From positions 1 through 6,413 of the forward strand of contig JAQQAK010000357.1 in NCBI GenBank assembly GCA_028527945.1: a stretch of DNA of 6,413 nucleotides, written 5' to 3'. Below, in pieces: positions 1-5,851 of this stretch. The notes below the pieces were generated by a model. The model did not search any database and was not told the origin of the DNA. It worked only from the letters and a program-made list of their open reading frames with translations. A program made the position numbers and the translations under genes. Every line of letters begins with the position of its first letter. Position 1 is the first letter of the stretch. This stretch comes from Spirochaetaceae bacterium (GTDB taxonomy: Bacteria; Spirochaetota; Spirochaetia; UBA9216).

Positions 1-2
1 TG

Positions 3-476
3 GTAGTAGCATCTCAGGTCTATAGAATTGCAACAAAAATGGGATTAATGAATACAAGAATAGGCTTAGTTCTTGTATGGGTAGCTTATTTTGCTCCGTT
101 TGGAACTTATATAATGTCAACCTATTATTCAGGAATGCCCAGGACTCTACTGGAGTCATCCAGAATAGACGGAGCAAATGTCTTTCAGCAACTTCTAAAC
201 ATAATGATGCCTATGGCAAAACCGATGATAGGAACAATTGCAATTGTTGGAAGTCTTGCAATGTGGACAGAGTTGCCCTTCTCTCTTCTACTCATTCAAG
301 ATCCAGCAAAAAGACCACTATCTCTTGGTATAGCGGTTATGAAAGGAGAGCATGGAATAGCAATACCAATTCTGACCGCAGCAATTATTATATCTATCAT
401 AATCCCACTTATTTTGTATTTCATTTTTCAAAATACAATACATATGGGTTCTACTGCTGGCGCAGTAAAAGAATAA
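3..476 (+). CDS. Carbohydrate ABC transporter permease, MalG/UgpE type (5' truncated)
   Basis: This is the C-terminal part of an inner-membrane subunit of a sugar ABC importer. The frame is open from base 3, so the gene begins before the window, and the first in-frame ATG (39) is internal. The key motif is the EAA loop that contacts the ATPase, at 153-224: E-S-S-R-I-D-G-A-N, then N-I-M-M-P-M-A-K-P. This matches the family pattern EAA..DGA...F..I..P...P. Three hydrophobic segments fit the last membrane helices: about 60-130, 228-297 and 360-430. The C-terminus M-G-S-T-A-G-A-V-K-E resembles the usual T-A-G-A-V-K-G tail of MalG-like permeases. The gene ends 50 bases before the GH31 gene with no terminator between, so the two are probably co-transcribed. 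The substrate cannot be read from the permease itself; the neighbour suggests an alpha-linked oligosaccharide. The partner permease, binding protein and ATPase are not in the window. Confidence 0.93.
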   Translation, partial: VVASQVYRIATKMGLMNTRIGLVLVWVAYFAPFGTYIMSTYYSGMPRTLLESSRIDGANVFQQLLNIMMPMAKPMIGTIAIVGSLAMWTELPFSLLLIQDPAKRPLSLGIAVMKGEHGIAIPILTAAIIISIIIPLILYFIFQNTIHMGSTAGAVKE

Positions 477-515
477 AGGAAGTTCTAAAAAACATAAATT
501 ACACCGCATTTAAAT

Positions 516-520
516 AGGAG
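516..520 (+). promoter_or_regulatory. Ribosome binding site of the GH31 gene
   Basis: AGGAG lies six bases before the GTG at 527. It supports that GTG over the next in-frame ATG at 548, which has no such sequence upstream. The SD-like AAGGAAG at 477-481 and just before has no start codon at a usable distance. Confidence 0.75.
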
Positions 521-526
521 ATTTTA

Positions 527-2785
527 GTGAAACATAGTAATGATTTTATGGAAGTTGTAGCCGATTTGGATCTTAATCCGGAAACACTAATCTGGAGAGC
601 AGGCTCTCCTGTAAAGGCTGAAAAATCCAGTAAATCAATTAACCTGGACATACCATATACCCCGTTTAAATTTGAAGCGGGGCTTATGCCTGATAAAGGC
701 TTAAAACCTGAAATAAAAAAACTTAATATAAGACTTTACAGTGGAAATATTCTTAGAGTCTCTGTTGGAGAGATTGAAAAAGAAAGCGTCATGATTGAGC
801 CATCAGACGATCTTTCTGAAATAGATCTATCTTTCAGTGAAACTGAAAAAAAAATAAATATAATAGATAATAATGGAAAAATTATTGCTGTTTTTGATAA
901 ATATCAGCCGCCGCAATCAGGATGGAGCACCTTACAGAGTCCATCATTCGACAGCCTTTCAGTCGTATTTTTCCCAAAGTCTTCAAAAGCATCACTTAAT
1001 GCCTATGATCAATTTTTCCCTGAAAAGGTTGAATCAATCCCCATAGGGTTTATTGAAAATCCAAAAGGTGAAAACAAAGAAAGATCTACTCTATTCTCAT
1101 TCACATCTGACGCAAATGAGCATTTTGTAGGAACAGGAGAACGCTTTAGAAGAATGGACCTGGCGGGGGGAACTTATTCTTTAGAGAATACTGATGGACT
1201 TGGAAATAATAGCCGTAGAGCTTATAAAAATGTTCCATTCTTTATATCAAGTAAGGGGTACGGACTTTTTGTTCATACAACATCACATATTCTTCTATCA
1301 GTAGCAGATGTTTCTACAAGAGCAGTTCAGGGAAAAATAGAAGAAGACAAGCTCGATATATTTATCTTTGATGGTAAAACTCCTGAAGAAATTCTTAAAA
1401 ACTATAGAAGGCTCACAGGTTTCCCACCAGAGCTTCCAGTATGGAGCTATGGTACCTGGATGAGCCGAATGACTTATTTTTCAGCTGATGAAATTGAAAA
1501 AATAACGTCCCGAATGCGAGAAGAAAAATATCCCTGCGATGTTATTCATATAGATACAGGCTGGTTCGAAACAGACTGGGTATGTGAATGGAAGTTCAGT
1601 AAGGAAAGATTTCCTGAACCTGAAAAATTCATGAAAAGGTTAAAAGATGATGGCTACAGAGTTTCATTATGGCAAACTCCAAATATAGGAGAAGGTAACT
1701 GCCTTTTAGAAGAAGCCAAAGAAAAACGTTATCTTGCTCCACCTAAATCAGGTAGTGTGCAATCTTCTTCTGACTTTTCAGGACAAAACTTTGGAGGACA
1801 AATAGACTTTACAAATCCTGAAGCTGTAGCCTGGTATCAGGACAAAATCCGCAATTTAATTGAAATGGGAGCAGCTGTTATAAAAACAGACTTTGGTGAA
1901 AAGGTTCAAAAAGATGCTGATTATATGAATATGCCCGCAGATAAGCTGCATAATATATATTCTCTATTGTATCAAAAAGCAGCTTTTGAACAGACTCAAA
2001 AAAGTACTGGAGAAGGGATTATCTGGGCACGCGCGGGCTGGGCAGGCTGCCAGCGTTATCCTCTTCATTGGGGAGGAGATACTGCAGCAAGCTGGGATGG
2101 TATGGCAGCCGTTCTTAGAGGAGGTCTTCATTTAGGACTTTCCGGTTTTGGTTTCTGGAGTCATGATGTACCCGGTTTTCATGGATTACCAGAGTTTATG
2201 AATACCCCCCCCTCTGACAATGTCTATGTTCGCTGGACTCAATTTGGTGTATTTACTTCTCACCTTCGTTATCATGGAACGTCACCCCGTGAACCATGGT
2301 ACTTTCCTGAAATAGCTCCTGTTGTTAGAAAATGGCTGAACCTCAGATATATGCTGATTCCCTATTTTATGGAACAGGCAAAGATTACAAGCCAATCAGG
2401 TTTTCCAGTTCTCAGAGCTATGCTTTTACAATATCCTGAAGATCCGGTAAGTTGGAATATTGATGATCAATTTTTCTGTGGTAACGATCTTCTTGTTTGC
2501 CCGGTAATGAATGATGAAGGTGTTCGTAATGTTTATTTACCAGAAGGTGTTTGGTACAACTTATGGACAGGTGAAAAGATTAATGGAGAAAAATGGCTCA
2601 AAGATATTAAATCTGAACTATCAACAATTCCAGTTTTCGTAAAAGAAAACGCAGAAATACCTGTATATCCTGAACCTGTACAATGTACTGACGATATGGA
2701 CTCTACAAAAATAATAAAAATAACAGTAAACAAAACTTTTAAAGGAATCAGCTCTTTTTATACAGAGCCGAATCTTTTACCATAA
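527..2785 (+). CDS. GH31 family alpha-xylosidase / alpha-glucosidase, YicI-like
   Basis: This is a retaining alpha-glycosidase that probably removes xylose or glucose from an imported oligosaccharide. It has 752 residues, close to the 772 of E. coli YicI. There is no signal peptide, so it should act in the cytoplasm. An N-terminal beta-sandwich region (about 1-295, with F-V-G-T-G-E-R-F at 200-207) precedes the catalytic barrel (about 300-610). The nucleophile motif is K-T-D-F-G-E with Asp455 (codon 1889-1891). The general acid is predicted to be Asp518 in H-W-G-G-D. The following L-S-G-F-G-F-W-S-H-D (538-547) and R-Y-H-G (581-584) are strongly conserved in YicI-type enzymes. C-terminal beta domains follow (P-V-F-V-K-E-N at 702-708). 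The start is GTG with a good ribosome binding site. The gene follows a sugar permease and ends at an intrinsic terminator, which fits an uptake-and-hydrolysis operon. The family is certain. Xylosidase versus glucosidase specificity is inferred, because the D-T-G-W-F-E stretch at 343-348 differs from YicI's substrate-recognition loop. An eight-C run lies at 2205-2212 within the gene, but the frame is intact. Confidence 0.93.
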   Translation: MKHSNDFMEVVADLDLNPETLIWRAGSPVKAEKSSKSINLDIPYTPFKFEAGLMPDKGLKPEIKKLNIRLYSGNILRVSVGEIEKESVMIEPSDDLSEIDLSFSETEKKINIIDNNGKIIAVFDKYQPPQSGWSTLQSPSFDSLSVVFFPKSSKASLNAYDQFFPEKVESIPIGFIENPKGENKERSTLFSFTSDANEHFVGTGERFRRMDLAGGTYSLENTDGLGNNSRRAYKNVPFFISSKGYGLFVHTTSHILLSVADVSTRAVQGKIEEDKLDIFIFDGKTPEEILKNYRRLTGFPPELPVWSYGTWMSRMTYFSADEIEKITSRMREEKYPCDVIHIDTGWFETDWVCEWKFSKERFPEPEKFMKRLKDDGYRVSLWQTPNIGEGNCLLEEAKEKRYLAPPKSGSVQSSSDFSGQNFGGQIDFTNPEAVAWYQDKIRNLIEMGAAVIKTDFGEKVQKDADYMNMPADKLHNIYSLLYQKAAFEQTQKSTGEGIIWARAGWAGCQRYPLHWGGDTAASWDGMAAVLRGGLHLGLSGFGFWSHDVPGFHGLPEFMNTPPSDNVYVRWTQFGVFTSHLRYHGTSPREPWYFPEIAPVVRKWLNLRYMLIPYFMEQAKITSQSGFPVLRAMLLQYPEDPVSWNIDDQFFCGNDLLVCPVMNDEGVRNVYLPEGVWYNLWTGEKINGEKWLKDIKSELSTIPVFVKENAEIPVYPEPVQCTDDMDSTKIIKITVNKTFKGISSFYTEPNLLP

Positions 2786-2801
2786 GAATTTACACTTCCT
2801 C

Positions 2802-2842
2802 GATCTGGATCTGCTTTTTTTAGCAGGTTCAGATCTTTTTTT
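2802..2842 (+). terminator. Intrinsic terminator after the permease-GH31 operon
   Basis: The stem arms are 2802-2814 (GATCTGGATCTGC) and 2823-2835 (GCAGGTTCAGATC). They give 13 base pairs, two of them G-U, around an eight-base loop. Seven Ts follow directly (2836-2842). It starts 17 bases after the GH31 stop codon and closes the operon. Confidence 0.93.
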
Positions 2843-2864
2843 ATATAAAAACTCAAAGTCCTTT

Positions 2865-2870
2865 TATAAT
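2865..2870 (+). promoter_or_regulatory. Possible -10 box for the lipoprotein gene
   Basis: A perfect TATAAT lies 62 bases before the start codon, after the operon terminator, where an independent promoter is expected. No good -35 box is seen at 16-18 bases; TTTATA at 2840-2845 is 19 bases away and weak. A second candidate, TAAAAT at 2900-2905, also lacks a clear -35. In DNA this AT-rich a -10 match alone is weak evidence. Confidence 0.35.
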
Positions 2871-2917
2871 TTCTGAACATAAGTTTAACAATCCTTTCGT
2901 AAAATTAAAAATCATAA

Positions 2918-2926
2918 AGAAAGGAG
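2918..2926 (+). promoter_or_regulatory. Extended Shine-Dalgarno of the choice-of-anchor lipoprotein gene
   Basis: AGAAAGGAG is complementary over nine bases to the usual bacterial 16S rRNA 3' end (CTCCTTTCT). It lies five bases before the ATG at 2932. It fixes the start and suggests efficient translation, in contrast to the genes on the right of the window. Confidence 0.85.
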
Positions 2927-2931
2927 ATCAT

Positions 2932-4542
2932 ATGAAATTAAAACACGTTGTACTTGTTCTTATTACTATAATAGCTGCGACAAACTGTGTGACATCTTCA
3001 GAAAAAGAGGACACAGTTGCTTCAGAAAAAAGCAAAACAGAAAAAAAACAGGCACAGGAAATTTTCAGTAAATTACATCCAGAGTTTTACGGAAGATTTG
3101 AAACTGGGATATTTGACGAAAGTGCCTGTGAAATTGTAGCTTATCACGCCGGTACAAAACGCATTTTCTGCGTAAATGCCAACAGCGGAGGACTTATTAT
3201 AATTGACGCGTCTAATCCCGCTTCTCCAACAAAAATAAAAGATATATCTTTTGGTGAAGGTGAAGCAAATTCTGTTGCAGTTAATGGAGATCTGGTTGCC
3301 ATAGCTGTTAATGCGGCAAATTATCATGAAACTTCAAAGAAAGGGCATGTAGTATTTACAGATCTTGATGGAAACATAGTAAAAGAGGTTGAAGCTGGAT
3401 ATCTTCCTGATATGGTGACTTTTACCAAAGATGGAAAATATGTTCTTGCTGCAAACGAAGGTGAACCTTCATCAGATTACTCTGTAGATCCAATAGGCTC
3501 AGTTACTATTATAAAAGTCAGCGATTTCAGTACAAAAGAAATTACCTTTTCAGAAACAGATCTAAAGGGAGATGTCAGAATTACAGGACCGGAAGGAACC
3601 ACAGTAAGTCAGGATATAGAGCCAGAATATATAACAGTTTCACCAGACGGACGAAAAGCCTTTGTGGCATGTCAGGAAAACAACGCGATTGCAAGAATCG
3701 ATATTACCACAGCAACACTTGATGGCGTATTTGCCCTTGGGTATAAAGATCATAATATTAAAGGAAATGGTATGGATTTTGCCAAAGATGGCGAAATAAA
3801 GATTGAAAACCGCCCAACCCTTGGAATGTATATGCCGGACTCAGTCGCATCATTTGAAGCCGACGGCAAAACCTATGTTGTGACAGCAAATGAGGGAGAT
3901 GATCGTGAATACGGGGATTATGAAGACGCAACAAAGGTTAAGAAGATTGAACTTGATCCAGTAGCCTTCAGCGCTGAAGATATTGAATGGTTTAAACACT
4001 CATCTCTGAGAGTAAGCAAAGTCAATGGAGATGAAAACGGAGACAGTAAGTTTGAAAAACTGTACACCTTCGGAGGACGTTCTTTCACAATCTTTGATGA
4101 AGATATGAATCTGGTATTCGATAGCGGAGATCAATTTGAAAGAACTATAGCAGAACTTCATCCTGAAACATTTGGCTGCTCAAATACAAATCTTGAACTT
4201 GAAAGCCGTATTGAAAAGAAAAGTATTGAGCCAGAAGCTTTAACGGTTGGGAAAATAGGAGAAAAAACCTACGCTTTTATAGGCCTTGAAAGAGATGGTG
4301 GGATAATGATCTATGATATTACAACCCCGAAAGAATCTGCCTTTATAACCTATCTTTCAAGCCGTAAATATGATGCAGTTGTTAACGCGGATATGGAATA
4401 CGATGATACATCAACTGCCAATACCGGTGATTTGGCTCCGGAAGGCATGGCTTTTGTTCCTGCTGAAAACAGCCCAACAGGAAAGGCTCTTTTAATTGTA
4501 GGCAATGAAGTTAGCGGCACGGTTTCAATTTACCAGATGTAA
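2932..4542 (+). CDS. Choice-of-anchor I (MSP130-like) beta-propeller lipoprotein
   Basis: This is an exported, lipid-anchored protein of 536 residues. The N-terminus has a Lys-rich start, a hydrophobic stretch (6-16) and a lipobox A-A-T-N-C with the lipidated Cys at 19. Asn just before the Cys is unusual for proteobacteria but tolerated by the relaxed spirochaete lipobox. A charged Lys/Glu linker (about 20-42) follows. The rest matches the bacterial choice-of-anchor I family, which is related to the MSP130 biomineralisation glycoproteins of sea urchins. It shows repeated beta-propeller-like blades with L-A-A-N-E-G-E-P (172-179), P-E-Y-I-T-V-S-P-D-G (231-240), V-T-A-N-E-G-D-D-R-E-Y (317-327), F-G-G-R-S-F (380-385) and D-L-A-P-E-G-M (500-506). 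The D-E-N-G-D-S-K loop (367-373) resembles a calcium-binding loop. No reaction is established for the family; an extracellular binding or phosphatase-like role has been suggested for members. It appears to be monocistronic, between an upstream terminator and a shared convergent one. Membership is confident; the function is unknown. Confidence 0.88.
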   Translation: MKLKHVVLVLITIIAATNCVTSSEKEDTVASEKSKTEKKQAQEIFSKLHPEFYGRFETGIFDESACEIVAYHAGTKRIFCVNANSGGLIIIDASNPASPTKIKDISFGEGEANSVAVNGDLVAIAVNAANYHETSKKGHVVFTDLDGNIVKEVEAGYLPDMVTFTKDGKYVLAANEGEPSSDYSVDPIGSVTIIKVSDFSTKEITFSETDLKGDVRITGPEGTTVSQDIEPEYITVSPDGRKAFVACQENNAIARIDITTATLDGVFALGYKDHNIKGNGMDFAKDGEIKIENRPTLGMYMPDSVASFEADGKTYVVTANEGDDREYGDYEDATKVKKIELDPVAFSAEDIEWFKHSSLRVSKVNGDENGDSKFEKLYTFGGRSFTIFDEDMNLVFDSGDQFERTIAELHPETFGCSNTNLELESRIEKKSIEPEALTVGKIGEKTYAFIGLERDGGIMIYDITTPKESAFITYLSSRKYDAVVNADMEYDDTSTANTGDLAPEGMAFVPAENSPTGKALLIVGNEVSGTVSIYQM

Positions 4543-4549
4543 TCTCTAT

Positions 4550-4579
4550 AAAATGGCCGCTTTTACAGCGGTCATTTTT
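4550..4579. terminator. Bidirectional terminator between convergent genes
   Basis: The arms are 4550-4560 (AAAATGGCCGC) and 4568-4578 (GCGGTCATTTT), with one wobble pair, around a seven-base loop. On the + strand it gives a GC-rich stem with a run of Ts (4575-4579) for the lipoprotein gene. On the minus strand the mirrored AAAA becomes a short T run for the Nudix gene. The right arm covers the Nudix stop codon (4572-4574), so the two genes share a very compact end. Confidence 0.85.
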
Positions 4580-5078
4580 CTTTCATATAATGCCGAAGCT
4601 TATCAAACTCACTCAAAAAGTTCGGTGTAAAAAAAGATTCACTTGAGGCCTGAATTTCTTCCATGCTCCAGAATCGCCCATCATCAAGCTCAGATTCCTG
4701 TAAATGAAAATCTCTATCCCAGATTATTCTGTAAGTTGACACCAACTCCGATTCATAATCATTTGTAAAGCTGTATTTATATAAAAACTCAAACTGCTTT
4801 TCAGGCACTATTATTCCAAGTTCTTCGGCGGTTTCGCGCACAGCAGCAGCAAGATAACTCTCTCCTGAATCAACATGCCCGCCGACAGAAGTGTCCCATT
4901 TACCAGGTTGTAAATCTTTATTCTTTGATCGTTTTTGCAAAAACAAATACCCAAAACGGTTAAAAACATGCACATGAGCTACCCGGTGAAAAAGTTCAGG
5001 ATTTCCATGAACCTCAGAACGTTCGGCCTGTCCGATTACAACATCATTCTCATCTACAATATCAAAAATTTCAGCCAT
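4572..5078 (-). CDS. Nudix hydrolase, YfcD / IPP-isomerase-like subgroup
   Basis: This is a 168-residue soluble Nudix protein that would hydrolyse a nucleoside diphosphate linked to another group. The complete Nudix box runs from Gly67 to Ile89: G-H-V-D-S-G-E, seven residues, then R-E-T-A-E-E-L-G-I, fitting GX5EX7REUXEEXGU. The catalytic metal ligands would be Glu82, Glu85 and Glu86. The N-terminus (M-A-E-I-F-D-I-V-D-E, then H-R-V-A-H-V-H-V-F at 31-39) and W-D-T-S-V-G-G-H are typical of the YfcD/Idi-like subgroup, whose substrates are mostly undefined. The ATG directly follows the TAA of the upstream nuclease-like gene. An AAGGAG at 5095-5090, inside that gene, lies 11 bases before the ATG, so translation is probably coupled. 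The gene ends inside a convergent hairpin terminator. Fold and activity class are secure; the substrate is unknown. Confidence 0.9.
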   Translation of the reverse strand: MAEIFDIVDENDVVIGQAERSEVHGNPELFHRVAHVHVFNRFGYLFLQKRSKNKDLQPGKWDTSVGGHVDSGESYLAAAVRETAEELGIIVPEKQFEFLYKYSFTNDYESELVSTYRIIWDRDFHLQESELDDGRFWSMEEIQASSESFFTPNFLSEFDKLRHYMKEK

Positions 5079-5528
5079 TTATTTAGTCACTCCTTCAGGT
5101 ACATCATACTGCTGCCAGCTTACACGTCCATCCTTTACAGCGTCACGCAGAGCACGTTCAATCTTGGATAAATTACGATTTTTACCGCTCTTAACCTCTA
5201 CCAGAACTATTTCATCAACCCGGCCTTCATCCATTCCTTTAAAAACAACAAAATCTATGGGTTTACCAATAAAGCGACATTCATTGGGGTTAAAATCAAA
5301 CCCAGGAAGATATGGCGCAAGCTGTTCAGAAAACTGTCCGCCGAGAACTGCGCGGGAAAGTTTGATACGCTCTTTAACAATAGATTCAATTTTATTAGAC
5401 TCCCAGTCCTTAGCTTCTTTTTTACGACCAGTTATTCGACCTATTTTAAAAGCTACTATAATTATTAACGCAGCAGCTATAGCTATCAGTATAAATTCAA
5501 TGTAGTCTACCATAAGGCATGATACCAT
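5079..5528 (-). CDS. Membrane-anchored Holliday-junction-resolvase-related endonuclease (Endonuc_Holl type)
   Basis: This is a protein of up to 149 residues. An N-terminal hydrophobic helix (about 9-27) is followed by a basic stretch R-I-T-G-R-K-K (31-37) and a charged helix, so it is probably membrane-anchored with the catalytic part in the cytoplasm. The C-terminal half matches the family described as endonucleases related to archaeal Holliday junction resolvase. It has G-G-Q-F-S-E-Q-L-A-P-Y-L-P (63-75), R-F-I-G-K-P-I-D-F with Asp92, and V-E-V-K-S-G-K with Glu111 and Lys113. Asp92 and Glu-X-Lys form a PD-(D/E)XK-type active site; Glu68 may be a further ligand. DNA cleavage has not been shown for most members, so the role is inferred. 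The start is uncertain: neither ATG 5528 nor ATG 5513 (residue 6) has a Shine-Dalgarno, and 5513 fits a possible leaderless transcript. The Nudix gene follows with no gap. It is the first gene of a two-gene unit. Confidence 0.8.
   Translation of the reverse strand: MVSCLMVDYIEFILIAIAAALIIIVAFKIGRITGRKKEAKDWESNKIESIVKERIKLSRAVLGGQFSEQLAPYLPGFDFNPNECRFIGKPIDFVVFKGMDEGRVDEIVLVEVKSGKNRNLSKIERALRDAVKDGRVSWQQYDVPEGVTK
5090..5095 (-). promoter_or_regulatory. Ribosome binding site of the Nudix gene, inside the upstream gene
   Basis: AAGGAG on the minus strand lies 11 bases before the Nudix ATG, a slightly long spacing. It falls within the last codons of the nuclease-like gene, consistent with a co-transcribed, coupled pair. 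Confidence 0.65.
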
Positions 5529-5547
5529 CTGAACTAAACTGGTTCAA
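5519..5547 (-). promoter_or_regulatory. Candidate promoter of the nuclease-Nudix unit
   Basis: On the minus strand TTGAAC (5547-5542, 4 of 6 matches to TTGACA) is 17 bases from TATCAT (5524-5519, 5 of 6 matches to TATAAT). Transcription would start close to 5513, the A of the second in-frame ATG. This would explain the missing ribosome binding site. It is judged by eye only. Confidence 0.35.
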
Positions 5548-5548
5548 T

Positions 5549-5576
5549 TATCCTTTACTATTAACAGCAAAGGATA
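5549..5576. repeat. Inverted repeat next to the candidate promoter
   Basis: TATCCTTT (5549-5556) and AAAGGATA (5569-5576) are perfect inverted copies 12 bases apart. The intervening bases continue the symmetry, with CT/AG and TTAA. Read on the minus strand, the mismatches become G-U pairs, giving a stem of about 12 pairs with a UUAA loop. It ends two bases from the candidate -35 box and could be an operator. There is no T tract for a terminator. Confidence 0.6.
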
Positions 5577-5620
5577 TGAGTCTTTCTTTTTATGAAAAGA
5601 TTAAAGATAATTTGAATTTA

Positions 5621-5808
5621 TTCGCCGGGAAGGTTTAATACCCCGCCCTGCTTTAACAGGATTCTACATGCGGAATCTTCTACTTGGAAAGAGTATTTTT
5701 TTGTTGGGTAGAAAGCGGCGACCGTCTAAACCCATTCCTTACAGAACCAACCTGTGTTTGCTCTGCTCCGGAATATGGTTGATTTTTTGGAGGTATTCTA
5801 AAAAATCA
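5621..5808. other. GC-elevated, hairpin-rich non-coding island
   Basis: The gap 5529-5851 has no convincing gene. GC is 71 of 150 bases (47%) over 5621-5770, against 10 of 50 at 5571-5620 and 17 of 70 at 5781-5850. Four hairpins follow one another. The first is 5658-5664 with 5673-5679. The second spans 5706-5733, with GGGT/ACCC, AGA/TCT and CGG/CCG. The third pairs ATTCC 5734-5738 with GGAAT 5770-5774 and encloses ACAG/CTGT at 5741-5755. The fourth pairs 5780-5791 with 5797-5808, 12 pairs with one wobble. The second and third abut directly. I do not recognise a known RNA family. A structured RNA, a dispersed repeat or a decayed insertion are all possible, and the strand is not determined. 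Confidence 0.5.
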
Positions 5809-5851
5809 TAAATTTGGATATCTCCATTATTAAAATACGTCTATCAATCAA

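Noticed and set aside
77..517. Open frame overlapping the permease in another frame on the + strand.
   Set aside because: Its Cys/Asn/Ser-rich composition is typical of an out-of-frame read, while the overlapping frame carries the permease EAA motif and membrane helices.
2840..2857. An 18-base sequence (TTTATATAAAAACTCAAA) repeated exactly at 4776-4793.
   Set aside because: The second copy lies inside the Nudix coding region. The sequence is low-complexity AT-rich and has no boundary or structure, so chance is the likely explanation.
5164..5505. Long + strand open frame opposite the nuclease-like gene.
   Set aside because: It is the antisense shadow of a gene with clear family motifs, has no ribosome binding site, and its translation is Ser/Arg/Pro-rich with no recognisable domain.
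5576..5638. 20-codon ORF on the + strand starting ATG AGT CTT, preceded by AAAGGAT.
   Set aside because: It is too short, the SD-like sequence is only two bases from the ATG, and the frame ends without continuing into another open frame.
5703..5709. GTTGGGT fits the integron attC core GTTRRRY, which would suggest a gene cassette boundary.
   Set aside because: No RYYYAAC partner that pairs with it lies at a suitable distance. The nearest candidate on the other strand, GTTAAAG, fails the last position and does not pair with it.
5780..5808. The 12-pair hairpin as a terminator for the minus-strand lipoprotein gene.
   Set aside because: The stem is almost entirely A-T and no T run follows it on the minus strand, so it is not a canonical intrinsic terminator. 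It is kept only as part of the hairpin island.
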